A stretch of DNA of 37,161 nt from an uncultured Bacteroidales bacterium (GCA_937890845.1 CALADR010000166.1:1-37161); one strand, 5' to 3'. Shown: positions 1-8,177, counted from the stretch's first letter. Translations and numbers: made by a program. Notes: a model not told the origin generated them from the sequence alone.

Positions 1-103
1 ACCGTGCGTACAGGATGATTTTCCGGAACAAATTCACCGATGCAAGGTGGAAATAGAAGAAAATCGTTCTGATTATACTCTTTATGTTGTACCTTTGCCA
101 TAG
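1..103 (+). CDS. 3' end of an unidentified gene (partial)
   Basis: The frame starting at base 2 is open up to a TAG at 101-103 and gives about 33 residues ending in YTLYVVPLP. The alternation of charged and hydrophobic residues looks like real coding sequence, and a strong rho-independent terminator follows about 60 bases later on the same strand, as expected at the end of a transcript. The rest of the gene lies outside the window, so I cannot name the family. It could also be chance open sequence. Confidence 0.4.
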   Translation, partial: PCVQDDFPEQIHRCKVEIEENRSDYTLYVVPLP

Positions 104-163
104 TTGGAAGTTTTTGATGTTTTTTTTAGCACTATAAATATACAAAATATCTTCCAATAAACA

Positions 164-206
164 ATGGCTATTTCTCTGTAATTCAAAGAAATAGCCATAT
201 ATTTTT
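164..206 (+). terminator. Rho-independent terminator after the upstream partial gene
   Basis: A perfect 12-bp stem is formed by ATGGCTATTTCT (164-175) and AGAAATAGCCAT (187-198), with an 11-base loop and a T-rich tail to about 206. It fits the end of the plus-strand gene that stops at 103. Confidence 0.75.
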
Positions 207-235
207 AGTGATTTGGATGACAGTTCTACTTATAC

Positions 236-282
236 AAAAAAAGAGAAGTGACCTCAAAAAGTCTTATGACTTTTGGGTTCAC
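236..282 (-). terminator. Terminator of the GDPD gene
   Basis: AAAAGTC (257-263) pairs with GACTTTT (268-274) around a TTAT loop, and GTGA (248-251) with TCAC (279-282) extends the hairpin after an internal mismatch. Read on the minus strand it follows the stop at 324 and is followed by a run of T, so it ends the phosphodiesterase operon. Confidence 0.6.
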
Positions 283-323
283 CCCCTTTCTTTCTACAAT
301 ATCGGACTGCAGAATCCTATGGA

Positions 324-1241
324 TCAGTCGTGAAGTCCTCTTGCCCTCAAATATTCAAGAAGCAGTTCAGGACGATCTGTCTGAATCATCTTAGCACCTA
401 AAGACACTACCTGACCGTAAACTTCTTCCACTCCTTTCTCCAATGCTGCATCATCATCAAGACCTCCACATAATGAAGCCCACAAAGTATTGACCCATAG
501 CTTTGATCCGCTTTTGACTATCTGCTCCATACATCGGCGCACATCATTATCCATTGTACGCCAGCATACCTCATAAGCTACCTGGGTATCAAGACCTATA
601 GACTGATACTCTGCAAACAATTCTTTACCCTGCGGCTTGTTTATGTCAACTATCGGCATATACATCATATTGTGCTCATGTCCGGATAGTTTTTCCCTGA
701 CCTCTGCATCTGATTTCTTTCCTTTCATCAGAACCTGATCCGACATATCAAGTCTGTCAACTACAGCCATAGCTGCGTCATAATAATCCCAGGCATGATC
801 CAGATTTACAAGAATCCTGTCTTTACATACAGCCAATGCTTCTTCAAGCGTTGGCATACGAAGACTGTCAGTAACCACTCCATGAGCCCGTTTCAGCCTC
901 ATTGACTTTATCTCTGACAATGTATAGTCAGAAACAAGTCCTTTACCTGTCGTTGTACGATCCAGTTTCTTATCATGACACAACACAAGAACACTGTCCT
1001 TGGTCATTTTCAAATCAATCTCCACAATATCCGCCCCCATACGTATTACAGACTCAATGGCAGGTACAGAGTTTTCCGGAAAATTCCTCCAGTCTCCTCT
1101 GTGAGTAATCACAAGGACTTTATCTGAATTCGGGTCATTAAGGTCAGACAAGATTCTGTCTGACTTGGTACCTTCGCTCTGCCCGCCAGAACAGGAAACA
1201 GCCAGAACAAGAAACAAAATTTCAAAAAAGCGAGCTTTCAT
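324..1241 (-). CDS. Glycerophosphodiester phosphodiesterase family lipoprotein
   Basis: 305 residues. GDPD enzymes hydrolyse deacylated phospholipids (glycerophosphodiesters) to glycerol-3-phosphate and an alcohol. The family signatures are visible: HRGD with the catalytic His at 47, PENS at 55-58, EIDLKMTKD around 74-82 and the second catalytic His in CHD at 88-90. The N-terminus is a lipoprotein signal with Cys17 after LAVS, so the protein is probably anchored to a membrane outside the cytoplasm. It starts 8 bases after the stop of the EEP-family phosphodiesterase gene and is surely co-transcribed with it. The exact substrate is not shown by the sequence. Confidence 0.9.
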   Translation of the reverse strand: MKARFFEILFLVLAVSCSGGQSEGTKSDRILSDLNDPNSDKVLVITHRGDWRNFPENSVPAIESVIRMGADIVEIDLKMTKDSVLVLCHDKKLDRTTTGKGLVSDYTLSEIKSMRLKRAHGVVTDSLRMPTLEEALAVCKDRILVNLDHAWDYYDAAMAVVDRLDMSDQVLMKGKKSDAEVREKLSGHEHNMMYMPIVDINKPQGKELFAEYQSIGLDTQVAYEVCWRTMDNDVRRCMEQIVKSGSKLWVNTLWASLCGGLDDDAALEKGVEEVYGQVVSLGAKMIQTDRPELLLEYLRARGLHD

Positions 1242-1249
1242 ATATTTTA

Positions 1250-2092
1250 TTAGAAAATCAATATAGCCTTTATCGGATAGTGGTCTGAAATAAACGGTCT
1301 TTCCGCATACTTTTTCTGAATGGTCTCAAATTCAGGGCAAGATGCAAATCCCGAATAATAGATATAGTCTATAATCTGTTTGCTTCGTCCCCATCCATTG
1401 AATGAGTTAAGGTTGTCCGTTTTTTCCGCATATACCCTTGCATCCTTCATAATCTTATTGAGATCAGACAGTACAGGATTATCACTTTTAACATTGAAAT
1501 CTCCTGTAAGAACCAATGGAAGATTGTCTGGATTCATCTCCCTTATATAGTTTACAACCACTGCAAGCCCTTCTTTCTGAGCCACTTCACCTACGTGGTC
1601 AAGATGAGTGTTAACATAAAAGAACTTCTTTCCTGAATCCTTGCATTTCATCAGAGCCCATGTAGCAGATCTGAAACAGGCTGCATCCCATCCTTTTGAA
1701 GGCTCTTCAGGAGTCTCGGAAAGCCAGAATGTCCCCCATTTAAGCAAAGAAATTTTCTTTTTGTTATAGAATATGGACATACGTTCTCCTTCAAATTTCC
1801 CATCATCCCGTCCAACACCTACACTCTTATACTCATTCATATTTTCGGTTATGAATTTTATTTGGAAGTCCAAAGCCTCCTGAACACCGAAAATATCAGG
1901 CTTGTGTTCCCTAAGCATGTAAATAGTTGCAGGACATCTATATCTCCATGAATTTGTACCGTCATCCGCAGCTCCATATCTTATATTATAAGACATTACA
2001 CTCAAAGATGCTGGTCCTGACAGTTTTCTGGCATGAAGGCCAAGCGGCAGAAGCATCGCCACGCTTAATAGAAATACAATGATTTTTTTCAT
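1250..2092 (-). CDS. Endonuclease/exonuclease/phosphatase (EEP) family secreted protein
   Basis: 280 residues from the ATG at 2092. A longer frame runs to 2164, but the 2092 start gives a clean signal peptide (MKKIIVFLLSVAMLLPLG, cleavage probably after LHA). EEP motifs run in order: SYNIRYG, the metal-binding Glu in VQEAL, the His in NTHLDH, GDFN, and the C-terminal SDHYP. EEP proteins are metal-dependent phosphodiesterases or phosphatases acting on DNA, phosphoinositides or sphingomyelin. An exported bacterial form of this size more often acts on phospholipid or sugar-phosphate substrates, but that is inference. It is the first gene of a two-gene operon with the GDPD lipoprotein. Its likely promoter is at 2153-2160. 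Confidence 0.85.
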   Translation of the reverse strand: MKKIIVFLLSVAMLLPLGLHARKLSGPASLSVMSYNIRYGAADDGTNSWRYRCPATIYMLREHKPDIFGVQEALDFQIKFITENMNEYKSVGVGRDDGKFEGERMSIFYNKKKISLLKWGTFWLSETPEEPSKGWDAACFRSATWALMKCKDSGKKFFYVNTHLDHVGEVAQKEGLAVVVNYIREMNPDNLPLVLTGDFNVKSDNPVLSDLNKIMKDARVYAEKTDNLNSFNGWGRSKQIIDYIYYSGFASCPEFETIQKKYAERPFISDHYPIKAILIF

Positions 2093-2128
2093 AGTACCGG
2101 TATATTTAATTTTAATGATAATCAAAAT

Positions 2129-2160
2129 GCGGACGCCCGGGGAAGGCATCCGCAAAGATA
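2129..2160 (-). promoter_or_regulatory. Promoter with overlapping dyad for the phosphodiesterase operon
   Basis: On the minus strand TATCTTTG (2153-2160) matches the Bacteroidota -7 consensus TAnnTTTG. Directly downstream lies a dyad: GCGGA (2129-2133) with TCCGC (2149-2153), plus an inner GCC/GGC. The predicted transcription start falls inside it. It could be an operator or an early RNA hairpin. No clear -33 element is seen. Confidence 0.45.
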
Positions 2161-2208
2161 GCAATTTTATAACATCTGCCTTTAAGACAGGCTTTATTTT
2201 ATTAAATC

Positions 2209-3351
2209 TTAATATTTGTCCGTCGTTCCGTCCAGTTCATCCAATGTAAGCGACTTTTTGTCCATTGATCTCCAGGCATAGAAAATATAAGCCAGAACAA
2301 AAGGAATTATAAATGAAACTATTGTCATTACCTTGAGTGTAAACTGACTGGAACAGCTATTTGCAATGGTAAGCGAACTCTGCAAATCAGTTGTCGAAGG
2401 ATAAAATGCTGTACCATTGTACCCTGCAACAAGTAATAATGCCGTTACTGCCAGCACTGTACCTGCTCCGGTATACCAGATTCCCCTGCGGAACTTCTTG
2501 GAAGCCAATGTACGGACAATACCATAAAGCACCAAAACAACGCCGGCAAGGAATGTTGCAAGTACGACAGGCATTTCAAGGAAATTATTCAGGTATTTAT
2601 ACTTTTCCATATAAACTGTTCCGTCAGCAGCAACTGCAAATCCCTTGGTTACAAGAATATGTGCCAAGAATGACAAAAACAGTAAAAGGAAGCAGAATGC
2701 CGCCATCCAAAGCCTCAGCCTCAGTTTAAGAACGATATTCTCCTCTTCAACATTATTTATCAGATATAAGGCGCCCAGAACCATTGACAAGAAAACTACT
2801 GCCAAACCAAAGCCTACATTCCAGATATTGGTCAATGCTTCAAGCCCGTGCCAGCTGTTTCCCCAGGTACTTATCATAGGAGCCAGAGAATCTCCCATGG
2901 CATTCTTGTTCACGACAAAGTCCGAACCTGTAAAGAAAGTCGCCACAACAACTCCAAGCAGAAACGGTCCCATAATTCCATTTATAGTAAGGAATACACG
3001 GAAAGTATTTCTCCCGAGAAGGTTTCCTGCCTTTGTCTGGAATTCATAGGAAACTGCCTGAAAGACAAAACTTATCAGAATCAGGACCCAAAGCCAGTAA
3101 GCATTGAAGCTTGTACTGTAGAAAAGAGGAAACGATGCGAAGAAAGCGCCACCGAACGTAACTAATGTAGTGAAAGTCAACTCCCACTTACGTCCTGTAG
3201 AATTCACGATCAAGGCTCTCTCCTCCTCCCTTCTACCTGCTGAAAATATAAATATATTACCTCCCTGCACGAACAAAAGGAAAACTAGAAGTCCGCCAAG
3301 CAGAGATACTATAAACCACCAGTATTGCTGTAAAAAATCATATGCGAACAT
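2209..3351 (-). CDS. cydB: Cytochrome bd quinol oxidase subunit II
   Basis: 380 residues, very hydrophobic with about eight or nine membrane helices, matching the CydB family in length and position directly after cydA (14-base gap). With CydA it forms cytochrome bd in the inner membrane, which oxidises quinol and reduces oxygen to water with very high affinity. In anaerobes such as Bacteroides this lets the cell scavenge nanomolar oxygen. Recognisable CydB-type segments include the first helix followed by a GGN turn and the GRKWELTFTTLVTFGGAFFA region. The ATG at 3351 is the natural start. Last gene of the tpx-DUF4492-cydAB group. Confidence 0.95.
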   Translation of the reverse strand: MFAYDFLQQYWWFIVSLLGGLLVFLLFVQGGNIFIFSAGRREEERALIVNSTGRKWELTFTTLVTFGGAFFASFPLFYSTSFNAYWLWVLILISFVFQAVSYEFQTKAGNLLGRNTFRVFLTINGIMGPFLLGVVVATFFTGSDFVVNKNAMGDSLAPMISTWGNSWHGLEALTNIWNVGFGLAVVFLSMVLGALYLINNVEEENIVLKLRLRLWMAAFCFLLLFLSFLAHILVTKGFAVAADGTVYMEKYKYLNNFLEMPVVLATFLAGVVLVLYGIVRTLASKKFRRGIWYTGAGTVLAVTALLLVAGYNGTAFYPSTTDLQSSLTIANSCSSQFTLKVMTIVSFIIPFVLAYIFYAWRSMDKKSLTLDELDGTTDKY

Positions 3352-3365
3352 AATAAGTTGCTGTT

Positions 3366-4868
3366 TTAGATATTAGACTCACCCGGCTCATCCACTGCCG
3401 GTCCTTTCTTTATTGCCTTGAGGAGAATACGTACCTCTATGGCAAGGAACAGAGTGAATACTGCTATAAATACAAAGAATGTTGTTTTTACCGCTCCTGT
3501 ACTGAGACTTGAAACAGCGGCATTTACAGGAAGAAGGTCCTGTATAGCCCATGGCTGACGTCCTACCTCTGCAACTATCCAGCCTGCCTGACCTGCAAGA
3601 TACACCAGAGGAATAGAGAATATGGCCACCCATTGCAGCCAGGTGAGTTTCTCCATCTTTCCTTTCCACTCTGCCCAGAGAACAACAAACATAAGCAGCA
3701 AAAGGAAAGATCCAAGTCCTACCATTATTCTGAAAGGCCAGTAAACCAGCCACACAGGAGGTACAAGGTCATTTTTATCCTTTATATATCCGTATCCGAA
3801 ATACTCTACGTTTTCATCCAGAACCTTACGTGCTGATTCTGCTGCCTCCGGATCAGTATCCTTGTTCTCCCTATATGTCTTGAAAGCATTGAGGGCAAGT
3901 TCTCCACGCTTCATCTTCTCTTCTGCTGAAAGAACCTGATTTCCATCATTGTCAGTATAGCCGTCAAGTATATCATTTATTCCCGGAACATAACCGTCCA
4001 GATCGTGTGTCGCCAGAATTGACAGCATTCCCGGAATCTCAATCCCTGGAACAATAGAAAAAGGAGCTCTTTTGCCTCCGTTTTCCAGTCCCTCAGCCGC
4101 TGCCAGTTTCATAGGCTGATACTTAGACACATGTATTGCAGAACTGTCGCCTGTAAACATTACGGCCAAAGTTCCGAATATGCCGACAAAAGCAGCAACC
4201 TTTATACTTGCCAAAGCGAAGCGGACCTCTCTCTTTTTGAGAAGAAACCAAGAACTTACTCCTATAACGAAAATGGAACCTGTCATCCAGCCGCTCAGAA
4301 CAGAGTGGAAAAACTTGCTGACAGCCACAGGATTAAGAGCCACAGCCCAAAAGTCCACCATTTCGTTGCGGACTGTATCGGGATTGAACTCCATGCCTAC
4401 AGGATGCTGCATCCAGGCATTGGCTACAAGTATCCACAAAGCTGAAATAGACGCACCTATACAAGTAAGCCATGTGGAGGCCAAGTGGAATTTTTTGCTG
4501 ACCTTGTTCCAGCCAAAAAACATTACGGCAAAGAACGTCGCCTCCATAAAGAAAGCCAGAATACCTTCAATGGCAAGCGGGGCTCCGAAAATATCGCCTA
4601 CAAACCACGAGTAGTTGCTCCAATTAGTTCCAAACTCAAATTCCAGAATGATTCCGGTAGCAATACCCACTGCAAAGTTTATAGCAAACAATTTCATCCA
4701 GAATTTGGCCGCCTTTTTCCAGAACTCATCTTTTTTGATCACATACAGAGTCTCCATAACCGCCATGATGACAGACAGTCCCAATGTAAGAGGAACGAAG
4801 ATCCAGTGATAACAAGCAGTCAGGGCAAACTGTGCCCTTGACCAGTCTATTAATGCATTTTCTATCAT
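3366..4868 (-). CDS. cydA: Cytochrome bd quinol oxidase subunit I
   Basis: 500 residues from the ATG at 4868. The frame is open to 4994 and has another ATG at 4886. I chose 4868 because the protein then begins MIENALIDWSRAQFALTACY, as in the family, and lies 4 bases after the DUF4492 stop. Conserved features are the heme-ligand His at residue 21 (the His19 equivalent in E. coli), the quinol-loop segment KYQPMKLAAAEG, and the GRQPW signature near the C-terminus. The stretch between KYQPMKL and GRQPW is long, including an acidic DNDGNQ segment, resembling the long Q-loop form. This subunit carries hemes b558, b595 and d and does the chemistry of oxygen reduction. Confidence 0.95.
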   Translation of the reverse strand: MIENALIDWSRAQFALTACYHWIFVPLTLGLSVIMAVMETLYVIKKDEFWKKAAKFWMKLFAINFAVGIATGIILEFEFGTNWSNYSWFVGDIFGAPLAIEGILAFFMEATFFAVMFFGWNKVSKKFHLASTWLTCIGASISALWILVANAWMQHPVGMEFNPDTVRNEMVDFWAVALNPVAVSKFFHSVLSGWMTGSIFVIGVSSWFLLKKREVRFALASIKVAAFVGIFGTLAVMFTGDSSAIHVSKYQPMKLAAAEGLENGGKRAPFSIVPGIEIPGMLSILATHDLDGYVPGINDILDGYTDNDGNQVLSAEEKMKRGELALNAFKTYRENKDTDPEAAESARKVLDENVEYFGYGYIKDKNDLVPPVWLVYWPFRIMVGLGSFLLLLMFVVLWAEWKGKMEKLTWLQWVAIFSIPLVYLAGQAGWIVAEVGRQPWAIQDLLPVNAAVSSLSTGAVKTTFFVFIAVFTLFLAIEVRILLKAIKKGPAVDEPGESNI

Positions 4869-4872
4869 AAAA

Positions 4873-5115
4873 TCAATTGTTTTCATTTGGCAGAAAAACC
4901 TGCTCAGTAAGGCGGTCTCCCACAAATTCGCTTTTTTCGCTATCCGTTTTTCCTGAAAGAACAGGCTGGAAGAAGAAAACTCTGAGAACTGCAAAAAGAA
5001 CGAAAATCTTGAGCAATATCAAAGCCCAAAGTGGGCGGCCCCAGGTCATATCCCTGAAACCGTCCGCATAAAGTCTCCAAACAGAAGAGAATATACCGGA
5101 TTTCTTTTTCGACAT
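4873..5115 (-). CDS. DUF4492 small membrane protein of the cytochrome bd operon
   Basis: 80 residues with one membrane helix (about residues 29-50, LWALILLKIFVLFAVLRVFF) preceded by WRLYADGFRDMTWGR, the recognisable core of DUF4492. Genes of this family lie directly upstream of cydA in many Bacteroidota. It probably assists assembly or stability of cytochrome bd, in the way the small CydX protein does in proteobacteria, but that role is inferred from position only. The stop is 4 bases before cydA and the start is 19 bases after the tpx stop. Confidence 0.85.
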   Translation of the reverse strand: MSKKKSGIFSSVWRLYADGFRDMTWGRPLWALILLKIFVLFAVLRVFFFQPVLSGKTDSEKSEFVGDRLTEQVFLPNENN

Positions 5116-5134
5116 AAAATTTATTCAGCCAGCC

Positions 5135-5641
5135 CTAAAGTCCCTTTACTGCCTCAAGTGCCTTTCCATAGTCAGGCTCTGAAGTGATTTCCGGTACCAG
5201 TTCCTCATATGCTATCTTTCCTTCCGCATCTACTACTATGACAGCTCTTGCAAGAAGTCCTTTTAAAGGTCCCTCTTCTATAGCAAGTCCGTATTTTTCA
5301 TTTATGCAAGTACATCTGAAAACCGAAAGTGGAACTACATTCTCTATTCCTTCCGTAGTACAGAATCTGGACTGCGCAAAAGGAAGGTCCTTTGAGATAC
5401 AGAGTACAACCACTCCGTCAAGAGAAGCAGCCTCCTGGTTAAAGCGCCTTACAGAAGCAGCGCAAACAGGTGTATCCAAACTTGGAAATATATTCAAAAT
5501 AACTTTTTTACCTTTAAAATCGGAAAGATGGACAACCGAAAGGTCTCCCTTAATGCCGCCGAACTCAGGAGCCGGCCCCCCTATTGTAGGCAATTCTCCG
5601 CTAAGTCTTACTGGAGTGCCCGTAAATGTCACTGTTGCCAT
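5135..5641 (-). CDS. tpx: Thiol peroxidase (atypical 2-Cys peroxiredoxin)
   Basis: 168 residues from the ATG at 5641. The frame extends to 5668, but this start gives MATVTFTGTPVRLSG, the usual Tpx N-terminus and length. The peroxidatic cysteine is Cys60 in PSLDTPVCAAS and the resolving cysteine Cys94 in SRFCTTEG, with the family spacing of about 34. It reduces hydrogen and organic peroxides at the expense of thioredoxin in the cytoplasm. It is first in a group with DUF4492 and cydAB, so the peroxide scavenger and the oxygen scavenger are probably made together. A third cysteine (Cys81) is present. Confidence 0.95.
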   Translation of the reverse strand: MATVTFTGTPVRLSGELPTIGGPAPEFGGIKGDLSVVHLSDFKGKKVILNIFPSLDTPVCAASVRRFNQEAASLDGVVVLCISKDLPFAQSRFCTTEGIENVVPLSVFRCTCINEKYGLAIEEGPLKGLLARAVIVVDAEGKIAYEELVPEITSEPDYGKALEAVKGL

Positions 5642-5660
5642 AATATAAACACTTTTATGC

Positions 5661-5701
5661 CCGGTCATACCGGATATCTAATATTAAATTATTCAAAAGT
5701 A
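5661..5701 (-). promoter_or_regulatory. Probable promoter and leader dyad of the tpx-cyd operon
   Basis: The minus strand reads TACTTTTG at 5694-5701, a match to TAnnTTTG. A small dyad, CCGGT (5661-5665) and ACCGG (5669-5673), lies just downstream in the expected leader. No clear -33 element. Confidence 0.4.
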
Positions 5702-5782
5702 ATAATAATTCCTTTATTTCCCCAGAAACATGTCGAAATTTCCAAGAAGTCATTTAAAATTTTTTATTTGATTTTTTAGAGT

Positions 5783-5814
5783 TATTTTTGAGTGTATTTT
5801 ATGCCCTCGGGCAT
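5783..5814 (+). promoter_or_regulatory. Probable promoter and GC dyad before the ThiL-like gene
   Basis: TATTTTTG at 5783-5790 fits the -7 consensus. ATGCCC (5801-5806) and GGGCAT (5809-5814) form a tight palindrome near the expected transcription start, 14 bases before the ATG at 5828. It could be an operator. It stands out because the flanks are A/T rich. Confidence 0.4.
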
Positions 5815-5827
5815 CAATTGTTAATTT

Positions 5828-6835
5828 ATGGCGGAAGAGAAATTTTCAGACTTGGGCCGAATAGAGGCTATAGAAAAACTGTTTGAAGGAACCGGATACA
5901 CACCTTGGACCGGATTCTGGACGGAAAATGAAACAAAAGGCAATATAACACACCATTCTGCGAGACTTTTGCTCGAAGGGATTGACTTCGACCTCACTTA
6001 TTTCCCTTTAAAACATCTGGGGTATAAAAGTGTAATTTCTGCAGTAGGAGAACTCTATGCATCAATGGCGGCCCCAAAGACTTTGGCTGTTACGCTCGGC
6101 ATTTCAGCCAAACTTGACTTCGGACATATCAGACAGCTGTGGGAAGGAGTTGTAACTGCAGCGAAACAGCACAGATTAAAACATATTTCCCTGGATCTGA
6201 CACCATCTCCAAACGGACTCTGCATTGCAGTTTCAGCAACCGGAGAAACATCCTGTCTGACAGCAAAGCGCAGACCTGCCGCCAAAAGCATGGACCTGAT
6301 TTGCATTTCAGACAATCTAGGAGCGGCATATATGGGAATGCAGGTCCTTGAAAGGGAAAAACGCAAATTCGACAAGACAAAAGACGACAGCATCCAGCCT
6401 GACTTGAAAGATTACAGGCATCTGATAGGCTCCTACCTGAAACCCGAGTTGAATTCGGATACCGTTAAACAGCTGGAAGATGCTCAGATAATACCGTCAT
6501 TCGGATACTTCATAACAAGAGGACTGTCTGACACAGTAAAAAGACTTTCCAGAGATAGCGGTCTTGGTGCAAAAATATATGTAGATAAAATACCGTTCCC
6601 GGGAAATATGTTTGACCTGGGCAAAGAAATGGACATAGACCCTATTTCTGCTGCTCTCAATGGTGGAGATGACTTCAGGCTGCTTTTCACGATACCTATC
6701 GGCTGCCATGACAAGTTCAGGCATGATTTCCAGACATTTGACATAATCGGTCATCTGGCAAAACCGGAAGCCGGTGCTGTAATTGTCACTCCGGAAGGCG
6801 TCGAACTTCCGTTGAAAGCTCAAGGATGGCAGTAA
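5828..6835 (+). CDS. ThiL-like (AIR synthase fold) protein lacking catalytic motifs
   Basis: 335 residues. The backbone matches Bacteroidales thiamine-monophosphate kinase: LLLEGIDFDLTYFPLKHLGYKS (48-69) with the ThiL-type EG-FDLTY-PLKHLG core, SDNLGAAYMGMQVLEREK (161-178), and a C-terminal LNGGDDFRLLFTIP. The motifs that bind magnesium, ATP and thiamine phosphate are changed. The N-terminal GDDAA is absent. TTD before the LLxEG segment reads SAR (44-46). GGDTT reads SLDLT (121-125). The DxSDGL segment reads FITRGL (228-233). Family knowledge says these acidic residues are needed for phosphoryl transfer, so this is probably not an active kinase. No other thi gene is nearby. It may be a pseudo-enzyme with a binding or regulatory role. 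Confidence 0.75.
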   Translation: MAEEKFSDLGRIEAIEKLFEGTGYTPWTGFWTENETKGNITHHSARLLLEGIDFDLTYFPLKHLGYKSVISAVGELYASMAAPKTLAVTLGISAKLDFGHIRQLWEGVVTAAKQHRLKHISLDLTPSPNGLCIAVSATGETSCLTAKRRPAAKSMDLICISDNLGAAYMGMQVLEREKRKFDKTKDDSIQPDLKDYRHLIGSYLKPELNSDTVKQLEDAQIIPSFGYFITRGLSDTVKRLSRDSGLGAKIYVDKIPFPGNMFDLGKEMDIDPISAALNGGDDFRLLFTIPIGCHDKFRHDFQTFDIIGHLAKPEAGAVIVTPEGVELPLKAQGWQ

Positions 6836-6848
6836 GAATAAAAAGACA

Positions 6849-6886
6849 GGGCGGCCCGAATATCACAGGCCGCCCTACTTTTTTTA
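6849..6886. terminator. Bidirectional terminator between the ThiL-like gene and mdh
   Basis: A perfect 8-bp GC stem, GGGCGGCC (6849-6856) and GGCCGCCC (6868-6875), with A-rich sequence on the left and T7 on the right. It lies between two convergent genes and can end both transcripts. Confidence 0.9.
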
Positions 6887-6900
6887 TTCTGTCTAACTGA

Positions 6901-7896
6901 TTAAAGATTTGGATTGACAGTCTTCCAGTCTGCAACAGCAGGGATGATACCAAGCTCAATGATTTCATCACGCATCTTGCAGAGGTGCTCGTAAGAAGCA
7001 TCAAGTGCTGCCATTTCCTCAACTGTTCCTGTAACTTCAGCATAGTGAACTCCGGTAGCATCGATTACTGTAGGCATTGCCATCATCACATTGTGATATT
7101 TTTCAGTGCATACATAGCATCCTGCAGGCCACTCGAATTTCTTGCCGCCCATAGCTGCTGCGATCATCTCTACAGAGACGTAAGCCGGGCTCTGGAATGA
7201 AGAACGTCCGCGAAGCTCAATAATCTTCTTGCCTCCCTGGATAACATTACCTTTTATTTCCTCCCATCTGTCATGAGCAAGTTTGGTTCCGAGAAGCTCT
7301 GTAAATGGCTTGTCTTCAACTTTTACTTTTGATGCAAATACAGCCATCTGCTCGCCGTGACCGCCATAAGTGTGGCATCCTGTCACATCGCTCTGAAGAA
7401 CGCCGAACTCCTTAGCAAGGGCGCTCTGAAGTCTTGTAGAGTCAAGAGCTGCAAGTGTGGTAACCTGTGAAGGCTTGAGACCTGAATGAAGAAGAGCGAC
7501 AAGACCGGTAAGGTCAGCAGGGTTGAAAATAATCACTACATGCTTTACATCCGGACAATATGCCTTAAGATCCTTTCCGAGCTGCTCTGCAATCTCGCAG
7601 TTACCCTTAAGAAGGTCTTCACGTGTCATACCCTGCTTACGAGGTGCTCCACCGGAAGAGATTACATATTTTGCACCGGTAAGTGCCTCTTTGATATCAG
7701 ATGTATAGGTAATATTGGCGCCCTCAAATGCACAGTGGAACATTTCTTCAGCAACGCCCTCAAGACCTGGACCATACGGATCATACAGACAAAGATTCGG
7801 AGTAAGTTTCATCATCATCGCTGTCTGAGCCATGTTTGAACCGATCATACCGGCTGCACCTACGATGGTCAGTTTTTCATTAGTCAAAAATTCCAT
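6901..7896 (-). CDS. mdh: Malate dehydrogenase
   Basis: 331 residues. It interconverts malate and oxaloacetate with NAD(H) in the cytoplasm. In Bacteroidales it works in the reductive branch that makes fumarate and succinate. The Rossmann motif GAAGMIGS is at 13-20, the substrate-binding region is SGGAPRKQGMTREDLLKGN, and the proton-relay His lies in TGCHTYGGHGEQMAVF. The family member resembles the Bacteroides type rather than the short E. coli type. It stands alone and is convergent with the ThiL-like gene. The start at 7896 is the first Met and gives a normal N-terminus. Confidence 0.93.
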   Translation of the reverse strand: MEFLTNEKLTIVGAAGMIGSNMAQTAMMMKLTPNLCLYDPYGPGLEGVAEEMFHCAFEGANITYTSDIKEALTGAKYVISSGGAPRKQGMTREDLLKGNCEIAEQLGKDLKAYCPDVKHVVIIFNPADLTGLVALLHSGLKPSQVTTLAALDSTRLQSALAKEFGVLQSDVTGCHTYGGHGEQMAVFASKVKVEDKPFTELLGTKLAHDRWEEIKGNVIQGGKKIIELRGRSSFQSPAYVSVEMIAAAMGGKKFEWPAGCYVCTEKYHNVMMAMPTVIDATGVHYAEVTGTVEEMAALDASYEHLCKMRDEIIELGIIPAVADWKTVNPNL

Positions 7897-7969
7897 AATA
7901 ATTATTATTTAGCATTATACTTGTGTGTCCGGCCTTAATCGCCCGCAAGTTACAGGCCAAACCAACATG

Positions 7970-7977
7970 CAAATATA
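7970..7977 (-). promoter_or_regulatory. Probable mdh promoter (-7 element)
   Basis: The minus strand reads TATATTTG, an exact match to TAnnTTTG, about 74 bases upstream of the mdh start. No clear -33 element at the usual spacing. Confidence 0.5.
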
Positions 7978-8146
7978 ATAATTTTATTGAATCCAGATTC
8001 CTTTGCAGCTGCTGCTTGATGAAGAGACCTGCTTTTTTTCGTGTTATTGAAAAGGACAACTGTGTTATATGACTAAATAATAGTGAAAAACGACCCGAAA
8101 GAACCATAAAAAATTTTTTAAACAGCTTCTAAATAGAAAAAAGATA

Positions 8147-8173
8147 TTGCTTTCCAAAAAATATGTATATTTG
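8147..8173 (+). promoter_or_regulatory. Probable promoter of the phosphopantetheinyl transferase transcript
   Basis: TATATTTG (8166-8173) matches the -7 consensus and TTG (8147-8149) lies 16 bases upstream, a little closer than the usual spacing. Transcription from here would leave a leader of about 260 bases before the ATG at 8444. Confidence 0.5.
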
Positions 8174-8177
8174 CAAC

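Noticed and set aside
2176..2200. Possible terminator after cydB (GCCT/AGGC near 2181-2195)
   Set aside because: The stem is only 4 bp and the T run lies on the wrong side for the minus strand, so it does not support a terminator for cydB.
4180..4614. A 144-codon plus-strand frame opposite cydA
   Set aside because: It is the complement of a strongly conserved membrane protein; the translation has no family features and no promoter, so it is a shadow frame.
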